DNA of 50,486 nucleotides from Paenibacillus bouchesdurhonensis (lineage in GTDB: Bacteria; Bacillota; Bacilli; Paenibacillales; Paenibacillaceae): assembly GCF_900155685.1 (NCBI RefSeq), contig NZ_LT732548.1:596845-647330 (forward strand). Reading direction: 5' to 3'. Below the pieces are notes generated by a model, which saw only the letters and a program-made list of their open reading frames with translations, was not told the DNA's origin and ran no database searches. Shown here in pieces: positions 8,117 to 18,072 of the stretch (position 1 is its first letter; each line of letters starts with the position of its first letter). The position numbers and the translations under genes were made by a program.

Positions 8117-10138
8117 GTGATCCAAGGTTGGCCGCGGTGGAATAATGCTTCCCGCAAATGGTTGTGGATATTAGTTGTAGTCGGCATCGTCGCTTCTTTG
8201 CCTGTTATTTATCAGCGCGTTCAGACGGAAGCGTCGGCGAAGAAGGTAGAATTTGTTTTTAATTATCGCGGACTGCTGGAGGTAGCATCCTATCAAGCTG
8301 ATCCTACGGCCTTTATGGACGAGCAGCTCGCTCGTCTGAAGAAGGCAGGCGTCGGCTCGATGGCGATGTTTGAAACGAATTTGGACGAGCTGTCCAAAGC
8401 ACGCCGGATTATGCTGTTTACGGCTGCGGATGTAGCCAAGCAGAATAATGCCGTGATTGCCGAGAATGGCAACTATACTTACGTCGCTTTTACGAACGAG
8501 GAGAATGAACGGCAGCTTAGACCGCTCATTGAGCAAGGGCTGCGCAATTTGGACATTGCGGTTTCCTCATGGCAGTATGGGGAGCACGGCGGTCTTAGGA
8601 TTGCGGCGGGGCCGGAGGATGCGGTGCTGAAGCCGCTTCTGGAGACGGACCCGATTGCGTTCGCGATGCTGCGGGATAAAGGCTTTAGCATCGTGCCTCG
8701 CCTTAGTGATAATGTACCGTTTAATGAAGAAGATGTAGACAAGCTGCTGTCTTTTTATAAAGATAACGGGGTAGTGCGGATTATGCTCGACGGGGAAGGC
8801 GTAAAGGGCTATCGCGAGGATGAGGAGAAGAACAGTGTTGAGACGATGGCGGAATTATTGAACAAGCATGAGCTTGGGATCGTCGTCATTGAAAATATGA
8901 AGGTTCAGCCAAAAGGCTTCCATAAAATCGCTTATTTGACTGACTATAACGCGGTTCGCCTGTTCTCGCTGTCAGATACCGACGTTAACCTGGATAAAAT
9001 GGTCGTTGCAGACAAGATCGCGTTAGCGACTAAGGATCGCAACATTCGCATGATTTATATTAATGCCGCTCCAAGCAAGGATTTGCAGAAGGGGGCGGTA
9101 ACGAATCCGCTCGACAATATCGTGCATACGCTTCTGGAGCCGGGTAATGCCGTGGAGCGCGTAAAGAATAACGGCTTTGAATTAGGACAAGCCGAAGCGT
9201 TTCAGGTCGTTGATGCCTCATGGCAAAAATATTTGAAAGCCGTTGTCGTGGTAGGCGGAGTGGCGTTTGTGGCGCTCTTGGTGTCCATCTTTGCTCCATC
9301 GCTGACGCTTGGCTCGTTCCTGATCGGATTGGTGGGCTCCGCTGGACTATATGTATTGAAGCCTACTTTGCTGGAGCAGGCTCTGGCTTTGGGCGTATCC
9401 ATCAGCGCGCCGACGATTGCGATGATTTTAGCCATTCGGAAGGTGAGAGAGCTCAATAGGGCGATACCGGATATGTCGGCAGGCCGCAGGCTGACTCACA
9501 CGCTTGTACTGTATTTAAAAACAGCGGTGTTGTCATTGTTGGCTGTACCATTTGTAATTGCCCTCCTCAACAATATTACGTACAGTTTGGTTCTTAGCCA
9601 GTTCCGAGGGGTTAGTCTGTTGCATTTGGCTCCAATATTCTTGGTTGCTGTTTATATTATGTTGTATAAGGGTACTAACTTGGTGCAGGAATTACGGGCA
9701 TGGATGCGCATGCCGATTACCCTGGTGATGGTAGTGGCAGCGGTTGTGCTCGGCGCCGCCGCATTCTATTATTTGTCACGTACCGGGAATGCGGGCACGC
9801 CGCTTCCGGGAGAAGCAGCATTCCGATCGATGCTGGAGAATACATTTGGTGTAAGGCCTCGTAATAAGGAGTTTTTATTAGCTCATCCATTGTTCATTGT
9901 CGGTATTTTTGCAGCTTTCCGTTATCGCTGGGCGTTATATGCTATGGTTGTGGCGGTAATTGGGCAGCTGTCGATGGTAGATACCTTTGCTCATATTCAT
10001 ACGCCGGCCGTGCTGTCGCTTATTCGCGGCGTGCTTGGATTAGGCCTTGGCTTGATCTTTGGATTACTGGCCGCTTTAGTATGGTATATCCTTGAAAGGT
10101 GCTGGGAGAAATGGTCACCTCGTCTTCTCAAACCATAG
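8117..10138 (+). CDS. DUF5693-type multi-pass membrane protein
   Basis: A 673-residue membrane protein. It has an N-terminal membrane segment (WLWILVVVGIVASLPVIYQRV), an extracytoplasmic region of about 350 residues, then roughly eight membrane segments from about residue 370 to the C-terminus. I recognise the layout as the DUF5693 family found in Paenibacillaceae and relatives, usually beside csaB. No catalytic motif is evident. The start is GTG 8117 behind GAGGAGGT. The 3' end overlaps csaB by 28 bases, so the two are translationally coupled, which points to a role in polymer export or modification. That role is an inference from context. Confidence 0.72.
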   Translation: MIQGWPRWNNASRKWLWILVVVGIVASLPVIYQRVQTEASAKKVEFVFNYRGLLEVASYQADPTAFMDEQLARLKKAGVGSMAMFETNLDELSKARRIMLFTAADVAKQNNAVIAENGNYTYVAFTNEENERQLRPLIEQGLRNLDIAVSSWQYGEHGGLRIAAGPEDAVLKPLLETDPIAFAMLRDKGFSIVPRLSDNVPFNEEDVDKLLSFYKDNGVVRIMLDGEGVKGYREDEEKNSVETMAELLNKHELGIVVIENMKVQPKGFHKIAYLTDYNAVRLFSLSDTDVNLDKMVVADKIALATKDRNIRMIYINAAPSKDLQKGAVTNPLDNIVHTLLEPGNAVERVKNNGFELGQAEAFQVVDASWQKYLKAVVVVGGVAFVALLVSIFAPSLTLGSFLIGLVGSAGLYVLKPTLLEQALALGVSISAPTIAMILAIRKVRELNRAIPDMSAGRRLTHTLVLYLKTAVLSLLAVPFVIALLNNITYSLVLSQFRGVSLLHLAPIFLVAVYIMLYKGTNLVQELRAWMRMPITLVMVVAAVVLGAAAFYYLSRTGNAGTPLPGEAAFRSMLENTFGVRPRNKEFLLAHPLFIVGIFAAFRYRWALYAMVVAVIGQLSMVDTFAHIHTPAVLSLIRGVLGLGLGLIFGLLAALVWYILERCWEKWSPRLLKP

Positions 10139-11325
10139 TTATTTCGGGTTACTACGGATTTCGCAACATAGGGGACGAGGCGGTGCTGCAATCGATTCTG
10201 GCTGCTCTTGAAGAAGAGAGTAAAGCGGCTGGAATCAGACTCGACCCTGTCGTCTTATCGATTGATCCGGAATGGACGACCCGAACCTATGGCGTCAAGG
10301 CTGTGCACCGGATGAAATTTGGTGAAATAAGGAACGCTATCAAGAGTAGCAGCGGTCTTATTAGCGGTGGGGGCAGCCTGCTTCAGGATGCGACGGGCAT
10401 AAAGTCCATACCTTATTATTTGGGTGTCATTAAGCTGGCGCAATGGATGCGTAAGCCGACCTTCATTTATGCGCAAGGGGTCGGGCCTGTGAATCGCGGA
10501 ATTTTCCGTCCACTCATTGCTTCCGTGTTTCGCCGCTGTCAGTATGTCTCTGTCCGTGATGTCGAATCGGCAGCTTTGCTAAAGGATATCGGTGTTCCAA
10601 AAAATATGATCGAGGTTGTTCCCGATCCGGTAATGGGACTGTCCTTGCCAGGCGATACGAATTCAGAAGCAGAAGCGAGCTTATCGGATAGCGCGGCTTC
10701 CCCGGCAAGCACTGAAGCTTCTGGGGCGAGCGGCGAAGCGAAGAGCGCAGCAGGAGCAAATTCTGCTAGCCAGCGTGAGCTTCCGGTTGTCGGCGTTTCC
10801 GTCCGCTACTGGAATCCGCAGCGCGCAGAGCTGATGAAGCTGGCTGAGGGGCTGAATGCGATCATGAATAGAATGCCGCTGCACATTCGCTTTCTGCCGT
10901 TCCATCATCCTATCGATGTGGAGGCCTCACGATTCGTGATGAATATGTTGAATCCTGCCGAGGAGCATGGCGGCGAAGTGAGTATCGCGCCTCAAAGCGA
11001 GACTCCGCTGGAGATGCTGGAGGAAGTCAAAAAATGTGATTTACTGATCGGCATGCGGCTTCATAGTTTGATCTATGCAGCTTCACAAAATGTGCCGCTG
11101 CTCGGTATCTCGTATGATCCTAAGATCGACCACTTCCTGGGCCGTCTCGGCAGTGTGCCTGCGGGAACAAGCTTTGATCTGGATCATCGCATCGTCGCTG
11201 CTGAGAGCGAACGCCTTCTGTTGGATCAGGAGGGGTGGCGCGCATCGCATGCAGCACAGCTGGAAGAGCTGCGGCGCGAGGCGCAGCTTCCGGCGAGACG
11301 AATCGCGGAATATTTACGAAAGTAA
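10111..11325 (+). CDS. csaB: Polysaccharide pyruvyl transferase CsaB
   Basis: CsaB transfers pyruvate from phosphoenolpyruvate to the secondary cell-wall polymer; the ketal-pyruvyl group is the ligand for SLH domains. The 404-residue product starts SGYYGFRNIGDEAVLQSIL and has GGGSLLQD, the QGVGP segment and a C-terminal GMRLHSLIYAA motif, all typical of the family. Residues about 181-224 form a Ser/Ala/Glu-rich low-complexity stretch between the two halves that looks like a flexible insert. ATG 10111 is preferred over GTG 10099 because GGGAGA (10104-10109) is in place. The following gene starts 13 bases after the stop. Confidence 0.92.
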   Translation: MVTSSSQTIVISGYYGFRNIGDEAVLQSILAALEEESKAAGIRLDPVVLSIDPEWTTRTYGVKAVHRMKFGEIRNAIKSSSGLISGGGSLLQDATGIKSIPYYLGVIKLAQWMRKPTFIYAQGVGPVNRGIFRPLIASVFRRCQYVSVRDVESAALLKDIGVPKNMIEVVPDPVMGLSLPGDTNSEAEASLSDSAASPASTEASGASGEAKSAAGANSASQRELPVVGVSVRYWNPQRAELMKLAEGLNAIMNRMPLHIRFLPFHHPIDVEASRFVMNMLNPAEEHGGEVSIAPQSETPLEMLEEVKKCDLLIGMRLHSLIYAASQNVPLLGISYDPKIDHFLGRLGSVPAGTSFDLDHRIVAAESERLLLDQEGWRASHAAQLEELRREAQLPARRIAEYLRK

Positions 11326-11337
11326 GGAGAGCTTGGC

Positions 11338-12090
11338 GTGGATGGCGACAACAACATCGTAACGATTTTTGGAATTCCCTTTTCTAAAGGGGGAATGCAG
11401 GGGACGGTTCAATATTTGACCGATGTGATTTCCGCTCGTAAACCGCATCAAGTCATTACTGCAAACCCGATTATGGTTATGGCTGCTTTGGAGGATCCTG
11501 CTTATAAGCAGATGATGCAGCAGGCGGAGCTGATCGTACCTGATGGTTCAGGCGTCGTTTGGGCTTCCCGGGTCGGTGGCGACCCGGTCGCGGAACGAGT
11601 AGCTGGCTATGATCTCCTGCATGAATTAATGAAGCAAGGGGAGCGTCACTGCTGGAAGGTCTATTTGCTTGGAGCAAGCCCCGAGGTTGTGCAGGAGACG
11701 GCGAAGCGGCTCAAGGCACAATACCCGAGGACGGAAATCGTAGGATATCGCGACGGTTATTTTGGCTTGGAGCAGGATGATGAGGTTATAGAGGAAATAC
11801 GTAGAACAAGCCCGGATCTGCTGTTTGTTGCCCGCGGTGCGGATACTCAGGAGCCATGGATCGCCAAATACAAGCATCGGCTTGCCGTGCCCGTCATGAT
11901 GGGGGTGGGCGGCAGCTTCGATGTTATATCCGGCCGAACCAAACGGGCCCCAAAGGTGTTCCAGAAGCTTCGGCTTGAATGGTTATATCGTTTGTTGAAG
12001 GAACCAACCCGGTTCCGTAGAATGCTTGCGCTGCCGAAATTCGTAGTTCGCGTGCTGTGGGAGAGAGGAAACCTGACAAAATCGCGTTAA
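11338..12090 (+). CDS. WecG/TagA/CpsF-family glycosyltransferase
   Basis: GT26-type enzyme, likely the transferase that adds N-acetylmannosamine to GlcNAc-diphospho-undecaprenol, the second step of linkage-unit or secondary-polymer synthesis. The 250-residue product has the family core: ITANPIMVMAALEDPAYKQ, LIVPDGSGVVWASR (its Asp, near residue 69, matches the proposed catalytic base) and VARGADTQEPWIAKY, then a basic C-terminal tail (RLLKEPTRFRRM) of the kind used for membrane association. The start is GTG 11338. It forms a tight cluster with DUF5693 and csaB, and the TagO-type gene for the preceding step lies just downstream. Confidence 0.88.
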   Translation: MDGDNNIVTIFGIPFSKGGMQGTVQYLTDVISARKPHQVITANPIMVMAALEDPAYKQMMQQAELIVPDGSGVVWASRVGGDPVAERVAGYDLLHELMKQGERHCWKVYLLGASPEVVQETAKRLKAQYPRTEIVGYRDGYFGLEQDDEVIEEIRRTSPDLLFVARGADTQEPWIAKYKHRLAVPVMMGVGGSFDVISGRTKRAPKVFQKLRLEWLYRLLKEPTRFRRMLALPKFVVRVLWERGNLTKSR

Positions 12091-12138
12091 ATAAGTTGCT
12101 TTTGCAGGATAACGGCGCAATATTGCTCGATTACGGAC

Positions 12139-12168
12139 TTGGTGATTTACTTTTAAACAGAGTATAAT
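12139..12168 (+). promoter_or_regulatory. Sigma-A promoter of the tagO-type gene
   Basis: TTGGTG (12139-12144), an 18-base spacer and a perfect TATAAT (12163-12168). It suggests the gene is transcribed independently of csaB. Confidence 0.5.
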
Positions 12169-12204
12169 TCATTCCGGGCATAACAATTGGGGGTTGAATT
12201 TTAC

Positions 12205-13326
12205 ATGTGGCTTATATACATCATCGGGTTTATCGTGTCGCTCGGCCTGGCGCTGGGTTTGACGCCGCTCGTGAAGAAGTTTGCTTTTAAGGTCGGCGCG
12301 GTTGACGTGCCGAATGCGAGGAAAGTGCATACGAAACTAATGCCGAGATTGGGTGGACTGGGAATATATTTAGCATTTATCGTTGCTTTTTTTATCGTTC
12401 TCCCATTTATCCCTGAATCCTTCTCCGTGCGCGAAGTGAATTTTGTTAAAGCGTTTCTTGTCGGCGGCACAATGATTCTGTTGCTCGGAGCGCTGGATGA
12501 TCGTTTCGATCTGTCGGCCAAATTAAAGTTTCTTGTGCAGATCGCTACGGCGTGTGTCGTCGTATTCGGTTTCGATATCAAGCTGGAATTCGCCAATATT
12601 CCTTTTCATACGTATTCATCGGTAGAAAGCTGGATCGCTATTCCGTTCACCATTCTGTGGATCGTTGGCGTCACGAACGCCATTAATTTGATCGATGGCT
12701 TGGATGGGCTGGCTGCAGGCGTTTCGGCGATTGCGATCGGTACGATTGCGGTTATGGCCTTCCTCATGGGGAATGTTGTTGTAGCTTTACTATGCTTATT
12801 GCTGCTTGGCAGCATTATTGGATTTTTGTATTTCAATTTTCATCCGGCTAAAATATTTATGGGGGATTCGGGAGCGCTCTTTCTAGGATTTAGTCTGGCG
12901 CTGCTCTCGCTTCTCGGCTTTAAGCAGATTGCGATCGTGTCCTTCTTGACGCCGCTCATTCTGATTGGCGTACCTTTATCTGATACGCTGTTTGCCATCG
13001 TTCGCCGCTGGATGCAGAAGAAGCCGATATTCTCGCCGGACAAAGGCCATTTGCACCATTGCTTGCGTGAACTTGGATTCTCTCATCGTCAGACGGTGCT
13101 AATCATTTACGGCATTGCTGCATTCTTCGGCGTGCTTGCTGTCATCCAGTCGTCGGCTGCTATGTACAATGCGAACTGGGTCACCTTTGTCGTCATTTGC
13201 ATCATGGTCTTCTTCCTGCAAATTGGCGCCGAGGTCATCGGCCTGATCGGCAAGACCAAGCGCCCGCTGCTTGATTTCTTTGCCCGCCTGCGCATGAAGG
13301 TTAATGCGGAGCGCGGCTCGAAGTAA
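12205..13326 (+). CDS. tagO: Undecaprenyl-phosphate GlcNAc-1-phosphate transferase (TagO/WecA type)
   Basis: Transfers GlcNAc-1-phosphate from UDP-GlcNAc to undecaprenyl phosphate, committing lipid carrier to teichoic acid or secondary-polymer synthesis. The 373-residue product is almost wholly hydrophobic, with about ten to eleven membrane segments. Diagnostic cytoplasmic motifs are LLGALDDRFDL (Asp-Asp pair), NAINLIDGLDGLAAG, FMGDSGALFLGF and KGHLHHCLRELGF. ATG 12205 is taken as the start; a TTG at 12187 is in frame but adds an unlikely leader. Together with the TagA-type and CsaB genes it forms the anchor-polymer pathway. A strong terminator follows. Confidence 0.93.
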   Translation: MWLIYIIGFIVSLGLALGLTPLVKKFAFKVGAVDVPNARKVHTKLMPRLGGLGIYLAFIVAFFIVLPFIPESFSVREVNFVKAFLVGGTMILLLGALDDRFDLSAKLKFLVQIATACVVVFGFDIKLEFANIPFHTYSSVESWIAIPFTILWIVGVTNAINLIDGLDGLAAGVSAIAIGTIAVMAFLMGNVVVALLCLLLLGSIIGFLYFNFHPAKIFMGDSGALFLGFSLALLSLLGFKQIAIVSFLTPLILIGVPLSDTLFAIVRRWMQKKPIFSPDKGHLHHCLRELGFSHRQTVLIIYGIAAFFGVLAVIQSSAAMYNANWVTFVVICIMVFFLQIGAEVIGLIGKTKRPLLDFFARLRMKVNAERGSK

Positions 13327-13364
13327 TGTTGTTTAACGCAATTATAATTTTGACTTTTTATCGG

Positions 13365-13405
13365 ACAACCCTTGCTGCTTCTTAATTGCAGTAAGGGTTG
13401 TTTTG
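13365..13405 (+). terminator. Intrinsic terminator after the tagO-type gene
   Basis: A 14-bp stem with one G-T pair (13365-13378 with 13388-13401) and a nine-base loop, followed by TTTT. Confidence 0.88.
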
Positions 13406-13973
13406 TGTTGAGTGAGTGGACTGCTTAACGCGCGCGGAAGTAGTTGCTGCACGCACTAGCTGTATTTATGGTATTTAAAGGACCGGGTATCGCCAAATGT
13501 GAAAAACTAGTTGGAATTCTTGTATTTAAATTGCGGCCCAGGGACATGGAGAGCCCAAAGCAATGCCTTTAGTACACAAAATACAGCTGATTCTTGAAAA
13601 TGCTGCGGAAGGGGAAAAGTTATAGCATGAAATCCATTTGAATCTAACGATGGGTGATGCTATTAAAGTGAAAAATTGAAAATAAACTTAGAGAAGGGCA
13701 TCGGAAATGTTATTTTCTTGTTCTTACTGAATGAGACCGATCATACCACTAGAGCGATTCGTTATCATCAGGACGGGATGGATGCGAAGTTAAATGACTT
13801 TAGTATAGTTGTTCATAAACTTCGGGAGTGGATTAATCCTAATCTATTTTACATAATTCCTAAAAATTTGGATGTTATTCGCCGATAACTATTCTATACG
13901 ACTCTTGGACGGTTTCCGACACGTGTTGCGGGAATCACTCAAAATTATTAGTAAAAAAGGAGAGATTATACTC
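13406..13973 (+). other. 568-base gap before the first SLH protein
   Basis: No convincing gene. A 70-codon open frame from TTG 13676 to 13888 lacks a ribosome site and family resemblance. The last 20 bases contain the AAAAAAGGAGAG ribosome site of the SLH gene. I see no clear sigma-A promoter, though one must exist because a terminator closes the gene to the left. Confidence 0.5.
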
Positions 13974-16900
13974 ATGCAGCGCATCAAGAAACCTTTCGTA
14001 TGGCTTATGCTAATGGCATTGGTTGTTACGTTAGTCCCGGTTGGCATAGCTAAGCCGGTTCATGCAGCAACAAACACTTTTATGCTCGATGACAGAGAGC
14101 TTCAAGCGACTTCCTCGCTTACGACCGAAGCCGGGCCTAATCAAATCAAGCGGGAGAACGTATTGGTAACAACCAGTTCCACGCTGACCATTACAGGAAC
14201 GTATACGACAGTTAGTGAAGAATCCCTGAGAGCTCGGGTGGAGCAATTGACATCTACCAAAAATGCTAATGGGGATACGGAATGGGTTACAGACAGCACA
14301 CACTTCAAGGAAGGCTCTATTTCTAAAGATACTTCATCTACAGTGTTGAGATTTAAAGCGACGAATTTGTCATTGTTTCCTGGCTTTAACAAGATTACTT
14401 TGTCTGGATCGCAGAACGGAATAACCCGTTCCGACGTGTTTTATGTCCTTTATGACCAAGTGCCTTACGTTCAGGAACTGAAAATGCTAGGTTCCAGCAT
14501 CGGCGAAATTTATTTGAATGAAGGAATCAAGGTGGTTTCCGACCGGGAAAACATTTCGATTCAGGGTGAGGTTAAAAATGCGACAGATGTAACGGTAGCC
14601 ATTAATAACGAGAACCCGCTCATGTCGACATTGACTCAGACCGGTAAGTTTTTCTCGCCTTCCCTCAAACTAAGCACCGGACTTAATACATTGACTATTG
14701 TTGTTAAGACTGGCGCTGATTCAGTGACGCTTAAGCGCGAAGTATATTACTTTGATAAAAGCAGTCCTTTTATAAAAATTATGATGGCTCACGACGGCAA
14801 GGACTATGACCTGTTTCAAAAGACACCTACTGTAACAGGAGCAGTGACAACAAGTCCTACGGGTGTACTTGAGGTAGAAGTCCTACTGCCGGATACCGGG
14901 AAATCATTTGCCAATGCTGGTGTCGTGCATATTGATAGCACGCTTGTTTCGGCGTCGGATATAACTGATATTGCTATTCCTGCTCCAGACGGCATTAGCG
15001 CGGCATATCGCTTGGTGACATTTAAGGTCAATTCTTTTGATTTTAAGGAAGATCCGACCAATCCAGGGGTATTTTTAGAGAATCAAAATGCAGTCTTAAC
15101 AGTAGCTTATGATAATGCCTTGAATGCATCTTACTCTATGAGCTTCAAATACTTGCCGGGCAGGATCGGTATCACGGATATGAAATATCTGAAAAATTTC
15201 GATCCAGCAAAAACATTGGATGAACAAAGCCAATTAGCTCTAAACGGTGCTGAAGTTGACAAGGAAGAGTTCTATATTCTAGTTACTGCGGATCAAGATA
15301 TCAGCGGCGCGAATCTCGGGGCACAATACTTGCCGATCGGCGGGGCAGTAGCTTTAACGTCGGGGCCTTCTATTACTGGCTTGGCCTCCAACCAGCGAAT
15401 TTACAAAGTTGAGGGCTTTTCCAGTGGGAAGCAGCAGGTAAGATTCTCATTTAATGGCTCTAATGCCTACTATGTTGCGACGATTTCATATGCAACGAAG
15501 AACTTTATCTACATTGAAAATATGTATGATGGACAGACCTTTGAAGTAGATTCGTCGGTTCCAACGACCCAAACGATCAAAATCAAGGGCGAGTATAAAG
15601 ATTTCGAGAACGTGGAGAATGCTGAGTTTTTTGTGAACGGAAAACCGGGCAAGGAATTAAGTTCGCCTGTTGATTTAATGGCTACGTATCCAAAAATTAA
15701 TATCGATCTTGCAGTAGATATAGACGGCCCACTGTTCTATGGAGAGAACCGGATTGTCTTTACAGGTACGTCGGTGGACGGTCAAGGGAACTCCCGCACA
15801 GTTCGCAAAGAGCTGCGGATTTATATTTTGGATAAAAATCTATCCAATATTACGATATTCCGTCCTGCCTTGGCAGACCCGGACAAGCGTGAATCCTTCC
15901 TCGGGCTGGAACTAAATGATATGTCGGTCAATCCTAAGCTGGATCGCATTTTGGAGCTGTCTCCAGAATTCGAGCTGAAGGAAGGCAGCTATGAGACAAG
16001 TCAATTGAAATATGACCTTGTTCTGCAAGGCGGTGGAGCCAAAATTATTAATCTGAATTTGGGCTCGGCTAAATTCTTCTCATCGCAGGATATTTCAGCA
16101 GCTGGATGGAATAGCGGGGACTTATCAGCGAATGGACAAGGAGATACACAAATTGTTTCCGGTACTTTCAAAGACCGGAATAATGTGGAGTACAAATATA
16201 ATTTAGCGGTGTTTAAAGACAAATTTGTGTTGCGGATTGAGGATGTCCCCTTTGATACACCGGGCAGCCATATTTACAACGTAGAATTGATTAATGCTAC
16301 TGGATCTCGGACTAGCCAGCGTCTTGAAATAACACGGGTATTGGCTGCATTCCGTATTTTGTCTCCGAAGCCAACGGTAGGGGATCAAATTATTGTAAAT
16401 AAAAACTTTGTCCGCTTCGATATCGAGGCTGAAGGTGCAACGAGGGTCATTGTTGACAAAGAGGATGCCACAAAGCGTACAGACATGAACAACCGCTTCT
16501 TCTATGACTTTGTAGGCTTGAAGCCGGATAAAACGACAAAGATCAAGATTCAAATTATACGTGGAACTGAGACCTTAAACCACACTGTCGATGTTTACTA
16601 TGCAAGTGCGATAGCGATAGACTCTCAGTACATGACGGAAAAACCGGCGAATAAATATTCGGCCTTCAACAAAGCGTTAGAGCTGAGCTTTCCGAAGGGA
16701 ACTGTACTGCAGACAGCAAATGTTGGAACCAATGAAGTCACAAAGTTCTATCCGGACAATAAATACTTGTTCGGGATTGCTGATCCCAAAAATGGGATTG
16801 TAGAAATTCGAAACGACTATGGAAATATTATTAATGTGAACAAGGATGATCGTACACCAAACGGCGAAAGCAGTATCCGTCTTCCAGCGGATCTCGTTGA

Positions 16901-17930
16901 GCTGTTTAATCTCCCGACGAAAACCTATAACTTTACTAGAGTCTCCAACGTGTATTGGATTAGCGGAGGGATTGGCGAGAAGGGTACTAAGACCGATCCT
17001 GGTTATAAACCGGCTACGAATGGTTTGCCGCCTTATTCCGTCCTGCCGCAGTATTCAGACTATGGTAACTTTAAGGATGTAGCGATTTTCGAGCCGGAAA
17101 GAAAGCTTGTTCCATCGCAAAGAGGTACTTTGAAGCTGGCATTCGATAAGAATGTGGTTGATGCAGCGGGTACAACGATTACTGTGTTCCGGTTTAACGA
17201 TAAAGCGGAATGGGAAAATATTGGCGGTGCAGTCAATACCAAAGATAACACGATCACTGTTCCGTTTGATGAATTTGGATATTACGTAGTAATGAAACAA
17301 AGCCGGGGCTACAGTGACATTACTAACCATCCGTGGGCACGGAATATTCTAAATGCGCTGTATGCCAAGGGGATTATGACTAACGTACAGGCAAGTGCGT
17401 TTGGCGCTGATGACCTGACTACGCGCGGTGAATTTGCTACCCTTATCGTGAAGGGATTAAACCTCCCGTTGAACTATGATATGAACGTTCAAACTTACTT
17501 TGACGTTGTCCCGGGTGCCAAGACGGATACTTGGGATTTCAAGTATATCGAGACGGCCTCAAGAGCTGGTATTATTTCCGGTCTCGGTGAAGGATACTTT
17601 GGCGTTGAGGAGCCGGTGACAAGACAGCAGGCTGCTATGATGGTTGCCCGAGCGCTTAAATTAAAGCTGCCTGCGAATGACAACAAGCTGAGAGATGCTC
17701 TTGCCAAACAGTTCCTTGATTCCGGCCGTATAGATCCATATGCCCGTCCAGCTGTACAAGCTGTATACAAGGCCAAAATTATGGATGCCCAACAAACCAT
17801 GCTCCCAGGGCAGAAGAAGGCTTCCTATAACTTTAATCCTGAGAGCAGCATGACTCGTGCGGAAGCGGGAAAAATTGCCGTAGAGCTGCTTAAAAAGAGC
17901 ACGAGCATATTCCCTAAAAACTTAAGCTAG
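13974..17930 (+). CDS. Secreted surface protein with three C-terminal SLH domains
   Basis: A 1318-residue exported protein. It starts MQRIKKPFVWLMLMALVV and has a signal peptide ending near PVHAATN. Residues about 35-1050 form a long beta-rich stalk with several Ig-like segments (for example the openings TLTITGTYTTVSEE, ISIQGEVKNATDVTVAIN and TIKIKGEYKDFENVENAEF). Three SLH domains fill the end, about 1110-1310, with motifs DLTTRGEFATLIVKGL, PVTRQQAAMMVARAL and SMTRAEAGKIAVELL. They should bind pyruvylated wall polymer made by the genes just upstream. ATG 13974 follows AAAAAAGGAGAG; the longer open frame from 13872 has no signal-peptide logic. The function of the stalk is unknown. Confidence 0.88.
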   Translation: MQRIKKPFVWLMLMALVVTLVPVGIAKPVHAATNTFMLDDRELQATSSLTTEAGPNQIKRENVLVTTSSTLTITGTYTTVSEESLRARVEQLTSTKNANGDTEWVTDSTHFKEGSISKDTSSTVLRFKATNLSLFPGFNKITLSGSQNGITRSDVFYVLYDQVPYVQELKMLGSSIGEIYLNEGIKVVSDRENISIQGEVKNATDVTVAINNENPLMSTLTQTGKFFSPSLKLSTGLNTLTIVVKTGADSVTLKREVYYFDKSSPFIKIMMAHDGKDYDLFQKTPTVTGAVTTSPTGVLEVEVLLPDTGKSFANAGVVHIDSTLVSASDITDIAIPAPDGISAAYRLVTFKVNSFDFKEDPTNPGVFLENQNAVLTVAYDNALNASYSMSFKYLPGRIGITDMKYLKNFDPAKTLDEQSQLALNGAEVDKEEFYILVTADQDISGANLGAQYLPIGGAVALTSGPSITGLASNQRIYKVEGFSSGKQQVRFSFNGSNAYYVATISYATKNFIYIENMYDGQTFEVDSSVPTTQTIKIKGEYKDFENVENAEFFVNGKPGKELSSPVDLMATYPKINIDLAVDIDGPLFYGENRIVFTGTSVDGQGNSRTVRKELRIYILDKNLSNITIFRPALADPDKRESFLGLELNDMSVNPKLDRILELSPEFELKEGSYETSQLKYDLVLQGGGAKIINLNLGSAKFFSSQDISAAGWNSGDLSANGQGDTQIVSGTFKDRNNVEYKYNLAVFKDKFVLRIEDVPFDTPGSHIYNVELINATGSRTSQRLEITRVLAAFRILSPKPTVGDQIIVNKNFVRFDIEAEGATRVIVDKEDATKRTDMNNRFFYDFVGLKPDKTTKIKIQIIRGTETLNHTVDVYYASAIAIDSQYMTEKPANKYSAFNKALELSFPKGTVLQTANVGTNEVTKFYPDNKYLFGIADPKNGIVEIRNDYGNIINVNKDDRTPNGESSIRLPADLVELFNLPTKTYNFTRVSNVYWISGGIGEKGTKTDPGYKPATNGLPPYSVLPQYSDYGNFKDVAIFEPERKLVPSQRGTLKLAFDKNVVDAAGTTITVFRFNDKAEWENIGGAVNTKDNTITVPFDEFGYYVVMKQSRGYSDITNHPWARNILNALYAKGIMTNVQASAFGADDLTTRGEFATLIVKGLNLPLNYDMNVQTYFDVVPGAKTDTWDFKYIETASRAGIISGLGEGYFGVEEPVTRQQAAMMVARALKLKLPANDNKLRDALAKQFLDSGRIDPYARPAVQAVYKAKIMDAQQTMLPGQKKASYNFNPESSMTRAEAGKIAVELLKKSTSIFPKNLS

Positions 17931-17940
17931 TTACCAAAGA

Positions 17941-17981
17941 GCCTTACCCGTGGGACGATAAGCGGGAAGGCTTCTTTTTTT
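17941..17981 (+). terminator. Terminator after the first SLH gene
   Basis: GCCTTACCCG (17941-17950) pairs with CGGGAAGGC (17963-17971), with one bulged A, followed by TTCTTTTTTT. Confidence 0.85.
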
Positions 17982-18072
17982 CCAATTACATCATTTTGTA
18001 ATTTGTTGGAGATTACGTTACAATAGCAAAAGGAAGTAGTAGACATTTTAGCAAAAGGGTGAATATGGACAG

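Noticed and set aside
13676..13888. 70-codon open frame before the first SLH gene
   Set aside because: It starts at TTG without a ribosome site and has no recognisable family; it probably lies in the leader of the SLH gene.
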